This document shows, in pieces, positions 21,900 to 29,513 of a stretch of 35,378 nt of DNA (within the stretch, counting starts at the first letter, position 1; every line of letters starts with the position of its first letter). Source of the DNA: Chryseobacterium sp. (GTDB lineage Bacteria; Bacteroidota; Bacteroidia; Flavobacteriales; Weeksellaceae). The stretch covers positions 1 through 35,378 of the forward strand of contig JAPUEB010000043.1 of the NCBI GenBank assembly GCA_027492795.1, read 5' to 3'. The notes below the pieces were generated by a model. The model made no database searches, had not been told where the DNA came from, and saw nothing but the letters and a program-made list of their open reading frames with translations. The position numbers and the translations under genes were made by a program.

Positions 21900-23561
21900 C
21901 TATTCCATTCCCAACAAAACACCACTTACATTCCAAGAACTGAAACTGGAGCCTTCGTTTTCGCCTTGGGGAATTTGGATTTGGATGGTGTGATTTCCGG
22001 CTTTTAAGTCGCCCAAAGTGATGTAATTCGGGTTGGTTGTAGTTGCGGGACACCAGTTGCTGCGGCTGTAATCGGAGGAGGAAAGCCCGTTGCCGAAATT
22101 TCCGGAAGCGGGATTGTAAAGGCGGTAACTGCCACAATCGGTTCGCCACGGCGTGAATGCGAAAATTGGTTTTCCATTCAAAAAAATGCGGTTTTCTTTC
22201 GGAACGAATTCGTCGCCGTTTTCCCAACCTCCGTGTCCGGTCGTGATGTAGCGGAGTTGCGCGTTTTTCAAATCTTTTTGGAGGGTAAAATTTACCAACA
22301 AACCTTTCGGCGAATTGAACATTGTAGAATAATCCTGACCTGCCATTTCCATCACATTCAGGGTGTTGAAAAGCGGCATTGAGAAGTTATTTTTGAAGAC
22401 ATTTAAACCGTCTTTGTGAATGGTGATTTCCATGGAGATTTTATGTCCGCCTTTGTCGTAATTGCCTATGAAAACGCCTGTCCAGAACTCTTTTCCGCTT
22501 AAAATTTGTTGAAATTCTGAAATATCCTGTCGGTAGGAAACTTTTTCGTGCCAGTTTTTGTCTTTTAGTTTTAAGTTGTTGAATTGAGCGATTCCAAAAG
22601 GCGTGAAAAAGCGCATCAATTCGATGGTTGGCTCGAAATTTTCGGTCTTGACCATTCCTTTGTATTTTTTGCCGTTGCCGTTTTCGTAGAACGGAACGCT
22701 GTCGATACCTTTTGTTAAAGCATCAAAAAACGATTTTTCCTTATTTTCTGGAATGATGAAAACGCTTCCGGTTCGGTCGTAAGCGTCGCCGTTGGATTGT
22801 TCGGTGAGTTGTAGGAAGATGTTGTTTTCTTTACCAATTTCAGGAAATTTTACTTTTTTCAGAATGATGGTTCCATTTCCGAAGCGCAGAATTTTTTCGT
22901 CGGATTTCGATTGGTCTGAAAAATTTATCATTTCATTTTCAAAAACCGGAATGGTTGTGAAGCGGCTTTTCCATAGTAAATCTTTGTGAGAAAGTTCGTC
23001 GTTTTTGGAAATAATTTTGTTTTTGAAAAGACTTTCGGAGTTGAAATTTTTTACTTTTTCAATTTTTACGGCTTTCGTAGAAGAACTTCCGTTGCGTACA
23101 ATTTCTAAAACCAATCCTAAATCCTGCCCAAGTAAAGATGGGCCGCCTTTGATTTTCAAATCGTTGGTGTACCAAACTTCCATTCTGTTGGAATTGATTG
23201 AAGTGATGGCTTTTTTGCAGTTGTAGCCGAGGATTTTTTTGGTTTCCTCTTTTAAATCCAATTTTTGATTGGCTAAAGTTTGATTATCGGTAAATGCTGA
23301 AACGACGTTATTTTTTAGAAAAGCAAATTGAGAAACCTCGTTATTGCTTCTTGAAATTTTTTGGACTTCAAAAGGAATTTCTTTGGTTTCATTTAAAATT
23401 TTTTCAGTTGCGATAAAGTTTTCGGAAGCATTCGCAAAAACAATTACCGCGTCTTGATTTTCCCTTTCTTTTCCTTCAAAAAAAGATTTGTAGGTGATTT
23501 TGTAGGTTTGTGCGGAAATATTTGCGAAGAAAAATAGGAGTAGAAAGTGTAAGATTTTCAT
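21900..23561 (-). CDS. Secreted GLPGLI-domain/PNGase F-like fusion protein
   Basis: 553 residues: signal peptide (1-18, ending ANISAQ), a GLPGLI-type domain to about 165 (LGYNCKKAI 111-119, VWYTNDLKI, GGPSLLGQDLGLVLEIV 139-155), and a peptide-N-glycosidase F-like part with GDAYDRTGSVF (Asp262, equivalent of PNGase F Asp60), GHGGWENGDEFVPKENRI (Glu451, equivalent of Glu206), RTDCGSYRLYNPASG and YSRSNWCP. The third PNGase F residue, Glu118, appears replaced (region TGVFIGNYDKGG). PNGase F cleaves N-glycans from asparagine; activity here is uncertain. It may be related to PNGase F-II, which has an extra N-terminal domain. ATG 23561 is preferred over an upstream TTG. Confidence 0.85.
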   Translation of the reverse strand: MKILHFLLLFFFANISAQTYKITYKSFFEGKERENQDAVIVFANASENFIATEKILNETKEIPFEVQKISRSNNEVSQFAFLKNNVVSAFTDNQTLANQKLDLKEETKKILGYNCKKAITSINSNRMEVWYTNDLKIKGGPSLLGQDLGLVLEIVRNGSSSTKAVKIEKVKNFNSESLFKNKIISKNDELSHKDLLWKSRFTTIPVFENEMINFSDQSKSDEKILRFGNGTIILKKVKFPEIGKENNIFLQLTEQSNGDAYDRTGSVFIIPENKEKSFFDALTKGIDSVPFYENGNGKKYKGMVKTENFEPTIELMRFFTPFGIAQFNNLKLKDKNWHEKVSYRQDISEFQQILSGKEFWTGVFIGNYDKGGHKISMEITIHKDGLNVFKNNFSMPLFNTLNVMEMAGQDYSTMFNSPKGLLVNFTLQKDLKNAQLRYITTGHGGWENGDEFVPKENRIFLNGKPIFAFTPWRTDCGSYRLYNPASGNFGNGLSSSDYSRSNWCPATTTNPNYITLGDLKAGNHTIQIQIPQGENEGSSFSSWNVSGVLLGME

Positions 23562-23572
23562 TAGAAACAACT

Positions 23573-23821
23573 TTAGGCATTTTTAAAGTCTTCTTTTAAA
23601 TCATTTGATTCTAAAAAACCTATTTTGTAATCTGCAAGCAGTTCCAAAAATTCCACACGAGAAATTTTTAGAACTTTTGCTGCGGTTCCGGAAGATATTT
23701 TACCTAATTCAAACAGTTTTACCAATGCAGAAAGTTTTATTTCTTTTTCAAATTCATGAGCATTCAGCCGCATAGAATTGGCTAAAAAATCGGGATAATC
23801 GATGGTGATTACTTGTGACAT
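23573..23821 (-). CDS. UPF0175 family protein (antitoxin-like)
   Basis: 82 residues with an N-terminal beta/helix part (VITIDYPDFLANSMRLNAHEFEKEIK) and a helical C-terminal region matching UPF0175 (ALVKLFELGKISSGTAAKVLKISRVEFLELLADYKI), where GKISSGTAAKVLKISR resembles an HTH. UPF0175 proteins are usually paired with PIN-domain (DUF3368) toxins; none is encoded on either side. Instead the secreted PNGase-like gene begins 11 bp after its stop, so they are probably one transcript. It may have been kept as a regulator after loss of a toxin; this is inference. Confidence 0.85.
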   Translation of the reverse strand: MSQVITIDYPDFLANSMRLNAHEFEKEIKLSALVKLFELGKISSGTAAKVLKISRVEFLELLADYKIGFLESNDLKEDFKNA

Positions 23822-23884
23822 TTCATCAAATTTTTACTATTCTAACCAAATATACAATAAAAAATAAAACGAATTATCTTCAAT

Positions 23885-23924
23885 CACTCAAACGCTCAAA
23901 CACTCACACTCTCAAACTCTTTCA
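23885..23924. repeat. Octamer tandem repeat over the rsmB stop codon
   Basis: CACTCAAA, CGCTCAAA, CACTCACA, CTCTCAAA and CTCTTTCA run in register with an 8-bp period. The last units overlap the rsmB stop (23912-23914) and its final codons. A related octamer tract lies in murB. Confidence 0.75.
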
Positions 23925-25114
23925 ATCAACGCCATATAAAAACCATCAAAACCTTCACTCGGCATTACGTTTTCGTCTTTTACGAGTTTGAAATCTGGGT
24001 TGTTTTGTAAAAAAGTATCTACTTGTCCTTTGTTTTCAGATGGTAGAATTGAACAGGTCGCGTAAACCATTTTTCCACCTTTTTTTACAATTTTGGAATA
24101 ATCTTGAAGGATTTGTTGTTGTTCTTTTTTAATTCTGTCGATGAAATCTTGGTCGATTTTCCATTTGGAATCTGGGTTTCTGCGAAGAACACCAAGTCCG
24201 GAACAAGGCGCGTCAATCAATAATCTATCGGCTTTTTCGTGAAGACGTTTGATAACTTTATTGTCGGTAATTTCTCGTGGTTCGATGTTGTGGGCTCCGG
24301 CTCTTTTTGCGCGGCGTTTCAGTTCTGCCAATTTCCAACCGTGGATGTCCATCGCAATAATTTGACCTTTATTTTCCATCAAAGCCGAAAGATGAAGTGT
24401 TTTTCCTCCGGCTCCTGCGCAAGCATCAACAACGCGCATTCCTGCTTGAACGTCCAAAAATTCTCCGATTTTTTGTGAACCGGCATCCTGAACTTCAAAA
24501 AGTCCATCTTTGAAAGCGGAAGTTAGGAAAACATTTTTCTTCTCCTCCAACTGAACCGCTGCCGGAAAACCGCGAAGCGTGAAACTTTCCACGTTTTCGT
24601 GTTTTAGTTCGTCGATGAGGTGTTTTGGTGTGGTTTTCAAAGTGTTGGTGCGCAGAATTGTCGGCGCCATTTCATTGAGTGCAACCATTTCTCTTTCCCA
24701 GTTTTTGCCGAGTTCTTTTTCCAAAGTTTCCGCCAACCAATCGGGAATGGAATATTCAATCGCTTTTGTGGGAACGGTTCCTTTTTTCAGTTTAGTTAAA
24801 ATATCCGCAATTTTTATCCCGTCGAATTCTTCAAATTTTTTGTAATGCGTTTTGCTCCAAAGACAATAAGCGAGGATAAGTTTATAGATATTGGAAGGTT
24901 TTACGCCTTCTCCCATATAATATTCAAGGCGTTTTTTCCAACGGATGATGTTATAAAAAATCTCCGAAACTACGGCTCTGTCTTGGCTTCCCCATTTTCG
25001 GTTGGCTTTCAGAAGCCGCTCGATGACTTTATCGGCGTATTTATTTTTTTCAAAAAAAGTTTCCTGCAGTGCATCGTGAATTCCGATGAGGAGATTGCGG
25101 TGAATTAATTCCAT
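23912..25114 (-). CDS. rsmB: RsmB/NOP family class I rRNA (cytosine-C5) methyltransferase
   Basis: 400 residues with an N-terminal NusB-like RNA-binding region (about 1-140) and a Rossmann methyltransferase domain: SAM motif DACAGAGGKTLHLSA (230-244), DAPCSGLGVLRRNPDSKW (301-318), and the catalytic motif TCSILPSEN with Cys354. The two cysteines, 304 and 354, are the release and nucleophile residues of m5C RNA methyltransferases. The target is probably 16S rRNA (C967), but other members of the family modify other sites. The start ATG 25114 has a repeat-filled leader and a -7 box at 25155. Confidence 0.9.
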   Translation of the reverse strand: MELIHRNLLIGIHDALQETFFEKNKYADKVIERLLKANRKWGSQDRAVVSEIFYNIIRWKKRLEYYMGEGVKPSNIYKLILAYCLWSKTHYKKFEEFDGIKIADILTKLKKGTVPTKAIEYSIPDWLAETLEKELGKNWEREMVALNEMAPTILRTNTLKTTPKHLIDELKHENVESFTLRGFPAAVQLEEKKNVFLTSAFKDGLFEVQDAGSQKIGEFLDVQAGMRVVDACAGAGGKTLHLSALMENKGQIIAMDIHGWKLAELKRRAKRAGAHNIEPREITDNKVIKRLHEKADRLLIDAPCSGLGVLRRNPDSKWKIDQDFIDRIKKEQQQILQDYSKIVKKGGKMVYATCSILPSENKGQVDTFLQNNPDFKLVKDENVMPSEGFDGFYMALIERV

Positions 25115-25117
25115 AGT

Positions 25118-25162
25118 TGCTTTCCGCTCTCGGCAAATGGCTTTCGGCGGTTTGCAAAAATA
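25118..25162 (-). promoter_or_regulatory. rsmB -7 box and repeat-containing leader
   Basis: TATTTTTG on the minus strand (25162-25155) fits TAnnTTTG. The leader that follows (25148-25118) consists largely of GCCGAAAGC-like units (GCCGAAAGCCATTTGCCGAG), similar to the tract before the transketolase C-subunit start. A more diverged tract (GCTTTCAGC, GCATTCAGC) lies at 25177-25205. Confidence 0.5.
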
Positions 25163-25261
25163 CGGAATTTAGAAATAGCTTTCAGCTGTAGGCATTCAGC
25201 TTTCTGCAAGTGAAATGTTTTTTTAGTGTAAATTTTCGCAAAGAATAAATGCAGATTTTTA

Positions 25262-25963
25262 TTAATCACAATTTCCATCCACATCACAACTTTTACCTTC
25301 GATAGTATTCAAACCTTTATCACCACCCGAAAACTCGTCCCAAGATTTTTCTAAAACTTCCAGAAAAAGTTCGGGTTGTTGCGCTCCGGAAACACCGTAT
25401 TTATCATTAAAAACAAAAAAAGGAACCGCATTAATGCCCAATTGTGAAGCCATCATCATATCCTGATTGGCTTTATAGGCGAGTTCGTCTGAAGTAAGAG
25501 CGTTTTTTATTTCATCTTTTGTGAAACCAACCTTTTCACCTATTTCTACCAAAACTTTTTCATCATCAATGTTTTTTCCGTCCAAAAATTGGGCTTTGAA
25601 GAGTTCTTCCTCCATTTCGTTCGCAAGATTTTTAGTTTTTGCAAACTGAATTAGAACATGCCCTCTAAAAGAATTTGCCACTTTCGATTCATCAAAATTG
25701 AAATCGATTCCGACTTCATTTCCTGCATTTTTTGCGTGTTGATACATCGTTTTTGCCTGTTCCAAAGAAACGCCTTTTCTTTCACAAAAATATTCGTAAT
25801 TATCTTTTTCGGGCTGTGTTATTAGCGACGGATCGAGCTGAAAAGAATGCCATTCTACGACCACATTTTCTTTGTGTGAAAACTGTTCAAGCGCATTTTC
25901 AAATTTCTTTTTGCCAACGTAACAAAACGGACAACGAATATCGCTCCAAATATCTACTTTCAT
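25262..25963 (-). CDS. DsbA family oxidoreductase (FrnE-like)
   Basis: 233 residues of the thioredoxin-fold DsbA/FrnE group: DIRCPFCYVG with the redox pair Cys11-Cys14, an all-helical insert (about 55-165), GINAVPFFVFNDKYGVSGAQ with the cis-Pro near 200, and a Cys-containing C-terminal tail (GKSCDVDGNCD) that could act as a second dithiol. There is no signal peptide, so the protein is cytoplasmic, as FrnE is. It may be a disulfide oxidoreductase or isomerase in oxidative-stress protection; the substrate is unknown. Confidence 0.9.
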   Translation of the reverse strand: MKVDIWSDIRCPFCYVGKKKFENALEQFSHKENVVVEWHSFQLDPSLITQPEKDNYEYFCERKGVSLEQAKTMYQHAKNAGNEVGIDFNFDESKVANSFRGHVLIQFAKTKNLANEMEEELFKAQFLDGKNIDDEKVLVEIGEKVGFTKDEIKNALTSDELAYKANQDMMMASQLGINAVPFFVFNDKYGVSGAQQPELFLEVLEKSWDEFSGGDKGLNTIEGKSCDVDGNCD

Positions 25964-25979
25964 TTTTTTTGATTTGACA

Positions 25980-25987
25980 CAAACTTA
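25980..25987 (-). promoter_or_regulatory. -7 box of the DsbA-family gene
   Basis: TAAGTTTG on the minus strand, 16 bp before the ATG at 25963; the leader would be only about 10 bases. Confidence 0.4.
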
Positions 25988-26053
25988 CGTTTCTAAAATT
26001 TGAAAAACGTTGATTTAAGGTAAAAAAGAAAAACTTAAAAAAAAATTCAAAAA

Positions 26054-26857
26054 CTATTTACTCAGTTCTCTCGAACGGTTTTCTGCCGCTAAAATTCCTT
26101 TGCGCAAAATATTTTTCAACTCTTTTTCCTCAAAAGTTTTCAGCGCAGCTTCCGTTGTTCCGCCTTTGGATGCGACATCCTTAATGAGTTCTTCCAAATT
26201 TTTATCGGAATTATTAATCAAATGATAAGCTCCCAACATTGTTTGTTTCACGAATAATTTCGAAAGATTTTCGTCGATTCCCATTTCGCTTCCGGCTTTT
26301 ATCATCGCATCTACAATGTAGTAAAAATAGGCAGGTCCGCTTCCGGAAAGCGCGGTAACGCTGTCCAAAAGGTTTTCGTCTTCCAGATAAACAGAGCGTC
26401 CGGTTGAATTTAGAAGTCTTTCAATTTGAATTAAATCTGTAAAAGAAATGCCTTCCGCAGAAGTGTAACCCGTAATTCCCATTCCCAGCAAAGTTGGTGA
26501 ATTGGGCATCGCACGAACGACTTTTTTATGATGAAGTAGGTTTTGGATTTTTTCAATTTTGATTCCAGCCATTATCGAAAGTAGCATCTGACTTTCATTA
26601 AATTTAAAAGATAGATTCTCTGCCACAAACTGAAAATCTTGTGGTTTTACGGCGATAATTACCAAGTCTGCATCAATTTCCGAAACTTCATCAAAAGAAG
26701 ACACTTTCGCATTGGGAAATTCTTCGGAAATTTTCTGGATTTTTTCTTTTTTTCGGGTAATTAAATGGAGGTTTGCAGGTTTTATCAGTTCGTATTTCAA
26801 AAAAGATTTTGAAAACGAAACACCCATATTACCTGCTCCTAAAACTGCTATTTTCAT
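26054..26857 (-). CDS. proC: Pyrroline-5-carboxylate reductase ProC
   Basis: 267 residues: N-terminal Rossmann domain with GAGNMG (7-12), VIIAVKPQD (70-78), SIMAGI (94-99), VRAMPNSPTLLGMGITGY (113-130), and the C-terminal dimer domain signature ALSGSGPAYFYY (168-179) and VASKGGTTEAAL. It reduces 1-pyrroline-5-carboxylate to proline using NAD(P)H, the last step in proline synthesis. Length and start are standard. It is a single gene; a MITE-like element begins 12 bp upstream of the start codon. Confidence 0.96.
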   Translation of the reverse strand: MKIAVLGAGNMGVSFSKSFLKYELIKPANLHLITRKKEKIQKISEEFPNAKVSSFDEVSEIDADLVIIAVKPQDFQFVAENLSFKFNESQMLLSIMAGIKIEKIQNLLHHKKVVRAMPNSPTLLGMGITGYTSAEGISFTDLIQIERLLNSTGRSVYLEDENLLDSVTALSGSGPAYFYYIVDAMIKAGSEMGIDENLSKLFVKQTMLGAYHLINNSDKNLEELIKDVASKGGTTEAALKTFEEKELKNILRKGILAAENRSRELSK

Positions 26858-26869
26858 CTGTATTTTTTA

Positions 26870-27043
26870 AACCACAAAAGTCATAAAAGTTTTATATTTT
26901 TAAACTAAAATTGGAATTTTCTTATCATTATTATAAAGGGCACAAAAAGGAAAATCAAAGATTTTCAAAACTTATGTTACCTTCTTTTGCTAAACGCTGT
27001 AACTTTAAAAATCAGCAAAAATTCTTTTGTGACTTTTGTGGTT
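26870..27043. mobile_element. MITE-like element with 20-bp terminal inverted repeats
   Basis: Arms 26870-26889 (AACCACAAAAGTCATAAAAG) and 27024-27043 are inverted copies with one mismatch in 20 bp, enclosing 134 bp without a coding frame. The element fills almost the whole murB-proC gap, so it must supply or displace the proC promoter. Elements with AACCACAAA ends are frequent in flavobacteria as I recall. Confidence 0.65.
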
Positions 27044-27058
27044 AATTTTTAATTTTTT

Positions 27059-28096
27059 TTAAATAATGTTGACTTCTCTTTCCAACTCAATTCCGAATTT
27101 CTCTTTCACCGAATCAATAATCATCGCAGAAAAATCGAAAATTTCTTTTCCGGAAGCTTTTCCGGTTGCATTTACGATCACCAAAGCCTGAAGTTTGTGC
27201 GAAGCGACATTTTCGATTTGCTTTCCTTTCCAACCGCATTGTTCAATCAACCAACCTGCAGGAACCTTTATCATATTTCCAGCTGGGTAATTTGGAATTT
27301 CTGGAAACTTCTTTTGCAATTCCTCAAACTGTTCCAAAGGAATTGTTGGGTTTTTGAAAAAACTTCCGGCGTTTCCAATTTCTTTTGGATTCGGCAATTT
27401 GCTTTCTCTAATGGCGATTACGGCTTTTGAAACGTCCTGAATAGTGGGATTTTGTATTCCCATTTTTTCCAGTTCGCTTTTTATGGCACCATATTCAGTT
27501 TTTATCTGATGATTTTTTGTTGAAAGCTTAAAAGTAACCTCCAAAATCACATATTTTCCTTTTCCTTCCTGCTTAAAAATGGAATCTCTGTAACCGAATC
27601 TGCATTGTTCATTGTCAAACTCTTCCACTTCCAAAGTTTCCAAATTCAAGACCTTACAGGAAACAAAAGTGTCTTTAATTTCCGTTCCATAAGCTCCAAT
27701 ATTTTGCATTGGCGAAGTTCCCACATTTCCGGGGATTAAGGAGAGGTTCTCCAGTCCACCGTAATTTTTTTCCAAACAATATTGAACAAACTCTTGCCAA
27801 TTTTCGCCTGATTTTGCGGTTACTAATACTTCGTTTTCGTTTAAAATATTTTCAGAAATTCCTTTGAGGTTGAGTTGTATCACCAAACCATCAAAATCCT
27901 TTGTAAATAGCAAATTGCTACCGCCACCGAGAAAGAGGAGTGATTGAGTGGGAGAGTGGGAGAGTTGGAGAGTTTTGAGATTTCGCAAAATTTCCACAAG
28001 TTCTTCAACAGAATTTACTACTGCAAAATATTTTGCATGTACATCAACTCCGAAAGTGTTGTATGGTTGTAATGAAACGTTTTTTTGGATGTTCAT
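27059..28096 (-). CDS. murB: UDP-N-acetylenolpyruvoylglucosamine reductase MurB
   Basis: 345 residues of the type I/II MurB FAD enzyme: YNTFGVDVHAKYF at the start, LGGGSNLLF (56-64), IPGNVGTSPMQNIGAYGTE (121-139), FGYRDSIFK (167-175), NAGSFFKNP (242-250, with the catalytic Ser), and a C-terminal GKEIFDFSAMIIDSV. It makes UDP-N-acetylmuramate for peptidoglycan. ATG 28096 is chosen, not the in-frame start at 28171 upstream. Residues about 41-53 (KTLQLSHSPTQSL) form a family-atypical insert encoded by an octanucleotide tandem repeat. Downstream lies a MITE-like element. Confidence 0.95.
   Translation of the reverse strand: MNIQKNVSLQPYNTFGVDVHAKYFAVVNSVEELVEILRNLKTLQLSHSPTQSLLFLGGGSNLLFTKDFDGLVIQLNLKGISENILNENEVLVTAKSGENWQEFVQYCLEKNYGGLENLSLIPGNVGTSPMQNIGAYGTEIKDTFVSCKVLNLETLEVEEFDNEQCRFGYRDSIFKQEGKGKYVILEVTFKLSTKNHQIKTEYGAIKSELEKMGIQNPTIQDVSKAVIAIRESKLPNPKEIGNAGSFFKNPTIPLEQFEELQKKFPEIPNYPAGNMIKVPAGWLIEQCGWKGKQIENVASHKLQALVIVNATGKASGKEIFDFSAMIIDSVKEKFGIELEREVNII
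27942..27973. repeat. Octanucleotide tandem repeat inside murB
   Basis: Units on the plus strand: GATTGAGT, GGGAGAGT, GGGAGAGT and TGGAGAGT. The period is 8 bp, so gain or loss of one unit would shift the murB frame. It encodes a surface-like insert between strands of the FAD domain. Confidence 0.8.
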
Positions 28097-28111
28097 TGTA
28101 TTGTGATTGTG

Positions 28112-28185
28112 ATTGCGAGGAATGAGGAACGAATGATGAAGCAATCCTTTTAAAAATAGGGATTGCCTCATTACACTGCCGCAAT
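28112..28185. repeat. Nested palindromic repeat between the aminotransferase and murB
   Basis: Three nested inverted pairs: ATTGCG (28112-28117)/CGCAAT (28180-28185), AATGAGG (28121-28127)/CCTCATT (28166-28172), and GCAATCC (28141-28147)/GGATTGC (28160-28166). It looks like a dispersed flavobacterial palindrome and could also act as a terminator for the aminotransferase gene. Confidence 0.6.
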
Positions 28186-28191
28186 TACTAT

Positions 28192-29397
28192 TTAAAGATT
28201 ATTCTCTATTCTATACTTCTGCAGCGCATCATTCAACAATTCCACGCTTCTTCGTAAATCGTCTTCTTTCAAAACGTAGGCAATTCTCACCTGTTTTTTT
28301 CCCAACTCCGGATCGCTGTAAAATCCGCCCATTGGTGCTACCATTACGGTTTCATTGTTGTGGGAATAGTGTTCCAGAAGCCATTGTGCAAATTTGTCGG
28401 TATCGTCCACCGGAAGTTCAGCAACGCAATAAAAAGCACCTTTCGGTTTTGGACAAATAACTCCGGGAATTCCGTTCAGAAGATCCACCAAAAGATTTCT
28501 GCGATGGGTGTATTCTTCGCGCACTTTCAAAATATATTCGGTATCGTTGTGATGTGCTGCTGTTGCGGCAATTTGTCCCAAAAGAACCGGCGAAAGTCTG
28601 GCTTGTGCAAAAAGCATTGCATGATCGTGAATTTTTTTTGAACGAGTAATCATACAGCCGATTCTCGCGCCGCACATACTATAACGTTTTGATTCTGAAT
28701 CTACAATGATGCAATTTTCTTTCAGTTCCCGAAATTCTAACATCGAAACCTGTTGTTTCCCGTCGTACACATATTCACGGTAAACCTCGTCGGAAATTAC
28801 TACGATATCGTGTTTCAAGGCAATATCTGCCAATTTTTTCAATTCTTCGCGCGTATAAAGATATCCGGTTGGATTTCCGGGATTGCAAATGATGATTGCT
28901 CGTGTTTTTTCGGTAATTTTTTTCTCAAATTCTTCAATAGAAGGCAATGCGAAACCCGTGTCAATTGTAGAAGGAATCGCCACCACATTGATGTTGAAAT
29001 TGCAGGTAAAACCATTGTAATTTGCGTAATACGGCTCCGGAATAATTACTTCATCACCATCATCGCAAAGTGTGGAAAGCGCAAAACTCAATGCTTCGGA
29101 ACCACCGTTCGTTACAATAAAATCATTGGTGGTTAAATCTTTGAAGCCGAGAGTGTGATAATAATCCTGAAGCGCTTTTCTATACTCCAAATTTCCTTCG
29201 GAAAGAGCATATTCGTAAATTTTTAGATGATTATTTTTCACAGCATCCAAAGCGGTTTGCGGAGTTTCGATATCGGGTTGACCTATATTGAGGTGATATA
29301 CTTTTACACCTTTTTGTTTCGCCTGTATGGCATAAGGAACCAGTTTACGAACCGGTGAAGCAGGCATGTGCTGCGCTCTTTGAGAAATTTTCGGCAT
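28192..29397 (-). CDS. Class I/II PLP-dependent aminotransferase (aspartate aminotransferase-like)
   Basis: 401 residues of fold-type I: LNIGQPDIETP (36-46), YEYALSEGNLEYR, VTNGGSEALSFAL (95-107), the N(P)GNPTG motif at 172-178, SDEVYREYVYDG (202-213) and the PLP lysine in SESKRYSMCGARIG (234-247, Lys237), with the R of the phosphate site following. The family includes aspartate and broad-specificity transaminases; the substrate is not certain. The region before Lys reads DSESKRYS where SFSKRYS is more usual in relatives. It is divergent from the UMP synthase gene with a 116-bp shared promoter region. Confidence 0.92.
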   Translation of the reverse strand: MPKISQRAQHMPASPVRKLVPYAIQAKQKGVKVYHLNIGQPDIETPQTALDAVKNNHLKIYEYALSEGNLEYRKALQDYYHTLGFKDLTTNDFIVTNGGSEALSFALSTLCDDGDEVIIPEPYYANYNGFTCNFNINVVAIPSTIDTGFALPSIEEFEKKITEKTRAIIICNPGNPTGYLYTREELKKLADIALKHDIVVISDEVYREYVYDGKQQVSMLEFRELKENCIIVDSESKRYSMCGARIGCMITRSKKIHDHAMLFAQARLSPVLLGQIAATAAHHNDTEYILKVREEYTHRRNLLVDLLNGIPGVICPKPKGAFYCVAELPVDDTDKFAQWLLEHYSHNNETVMVAPMGGFYSDPELGKKQVRIAYVLKEDDLRRSVELLNDALQKYRIENNL

Positions 29398-29414
29398 TAT
29401 GAATTTTATTTTTA

Positions 29415-29422
29415 CAAATTTA
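29415..29422 (-). promoter_or_regulatory. -7 box of the aminotransferase gene
   Basis: TAAATTTG on the minus strand, 17 bp before the ATG at 29397. Confidence 0.45.
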
Positions 29423-29487
29423 GTAATTTTTAACCTATTTTTTTGAAATCTTACGACTTCCAGTTTCCCGCTTCCAACTTTTCAGCG

Positions 29488-29495
29488 TAACTTTG
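29488..29495 (+). promoter_or_regulatory. -7 box of the UMP synthase gene
   Basis: TAACTTTG fits TAnnTTTG and lies 18 bp before the ATG at 29514. A TTTC about 20 bp upstream may be a poor -33 element. Confidence 0.5.
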
Positions 29496-29513
29496 TAGAA
29501 ATCTGAAAAAGTA

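Noticed and set aside
21747-22227. Several open frames on both strands at the PNGase gene end
   Set aside because: They are shadows of the PNGase-like gene or lie in repeat-rich DNA, without family resemblance.
23562-23570. TTG start for the GLPGLI/PNGase protein
   Set aside because: The ATG 9 bp downstream gives a normal signal peptide (MKILHFLLLF).
28097-28171. N-terminal extension of MurB
   Set aside because: Its residues are encoded by the palindromic repeat before the gene and are not seen in MurB proteins.
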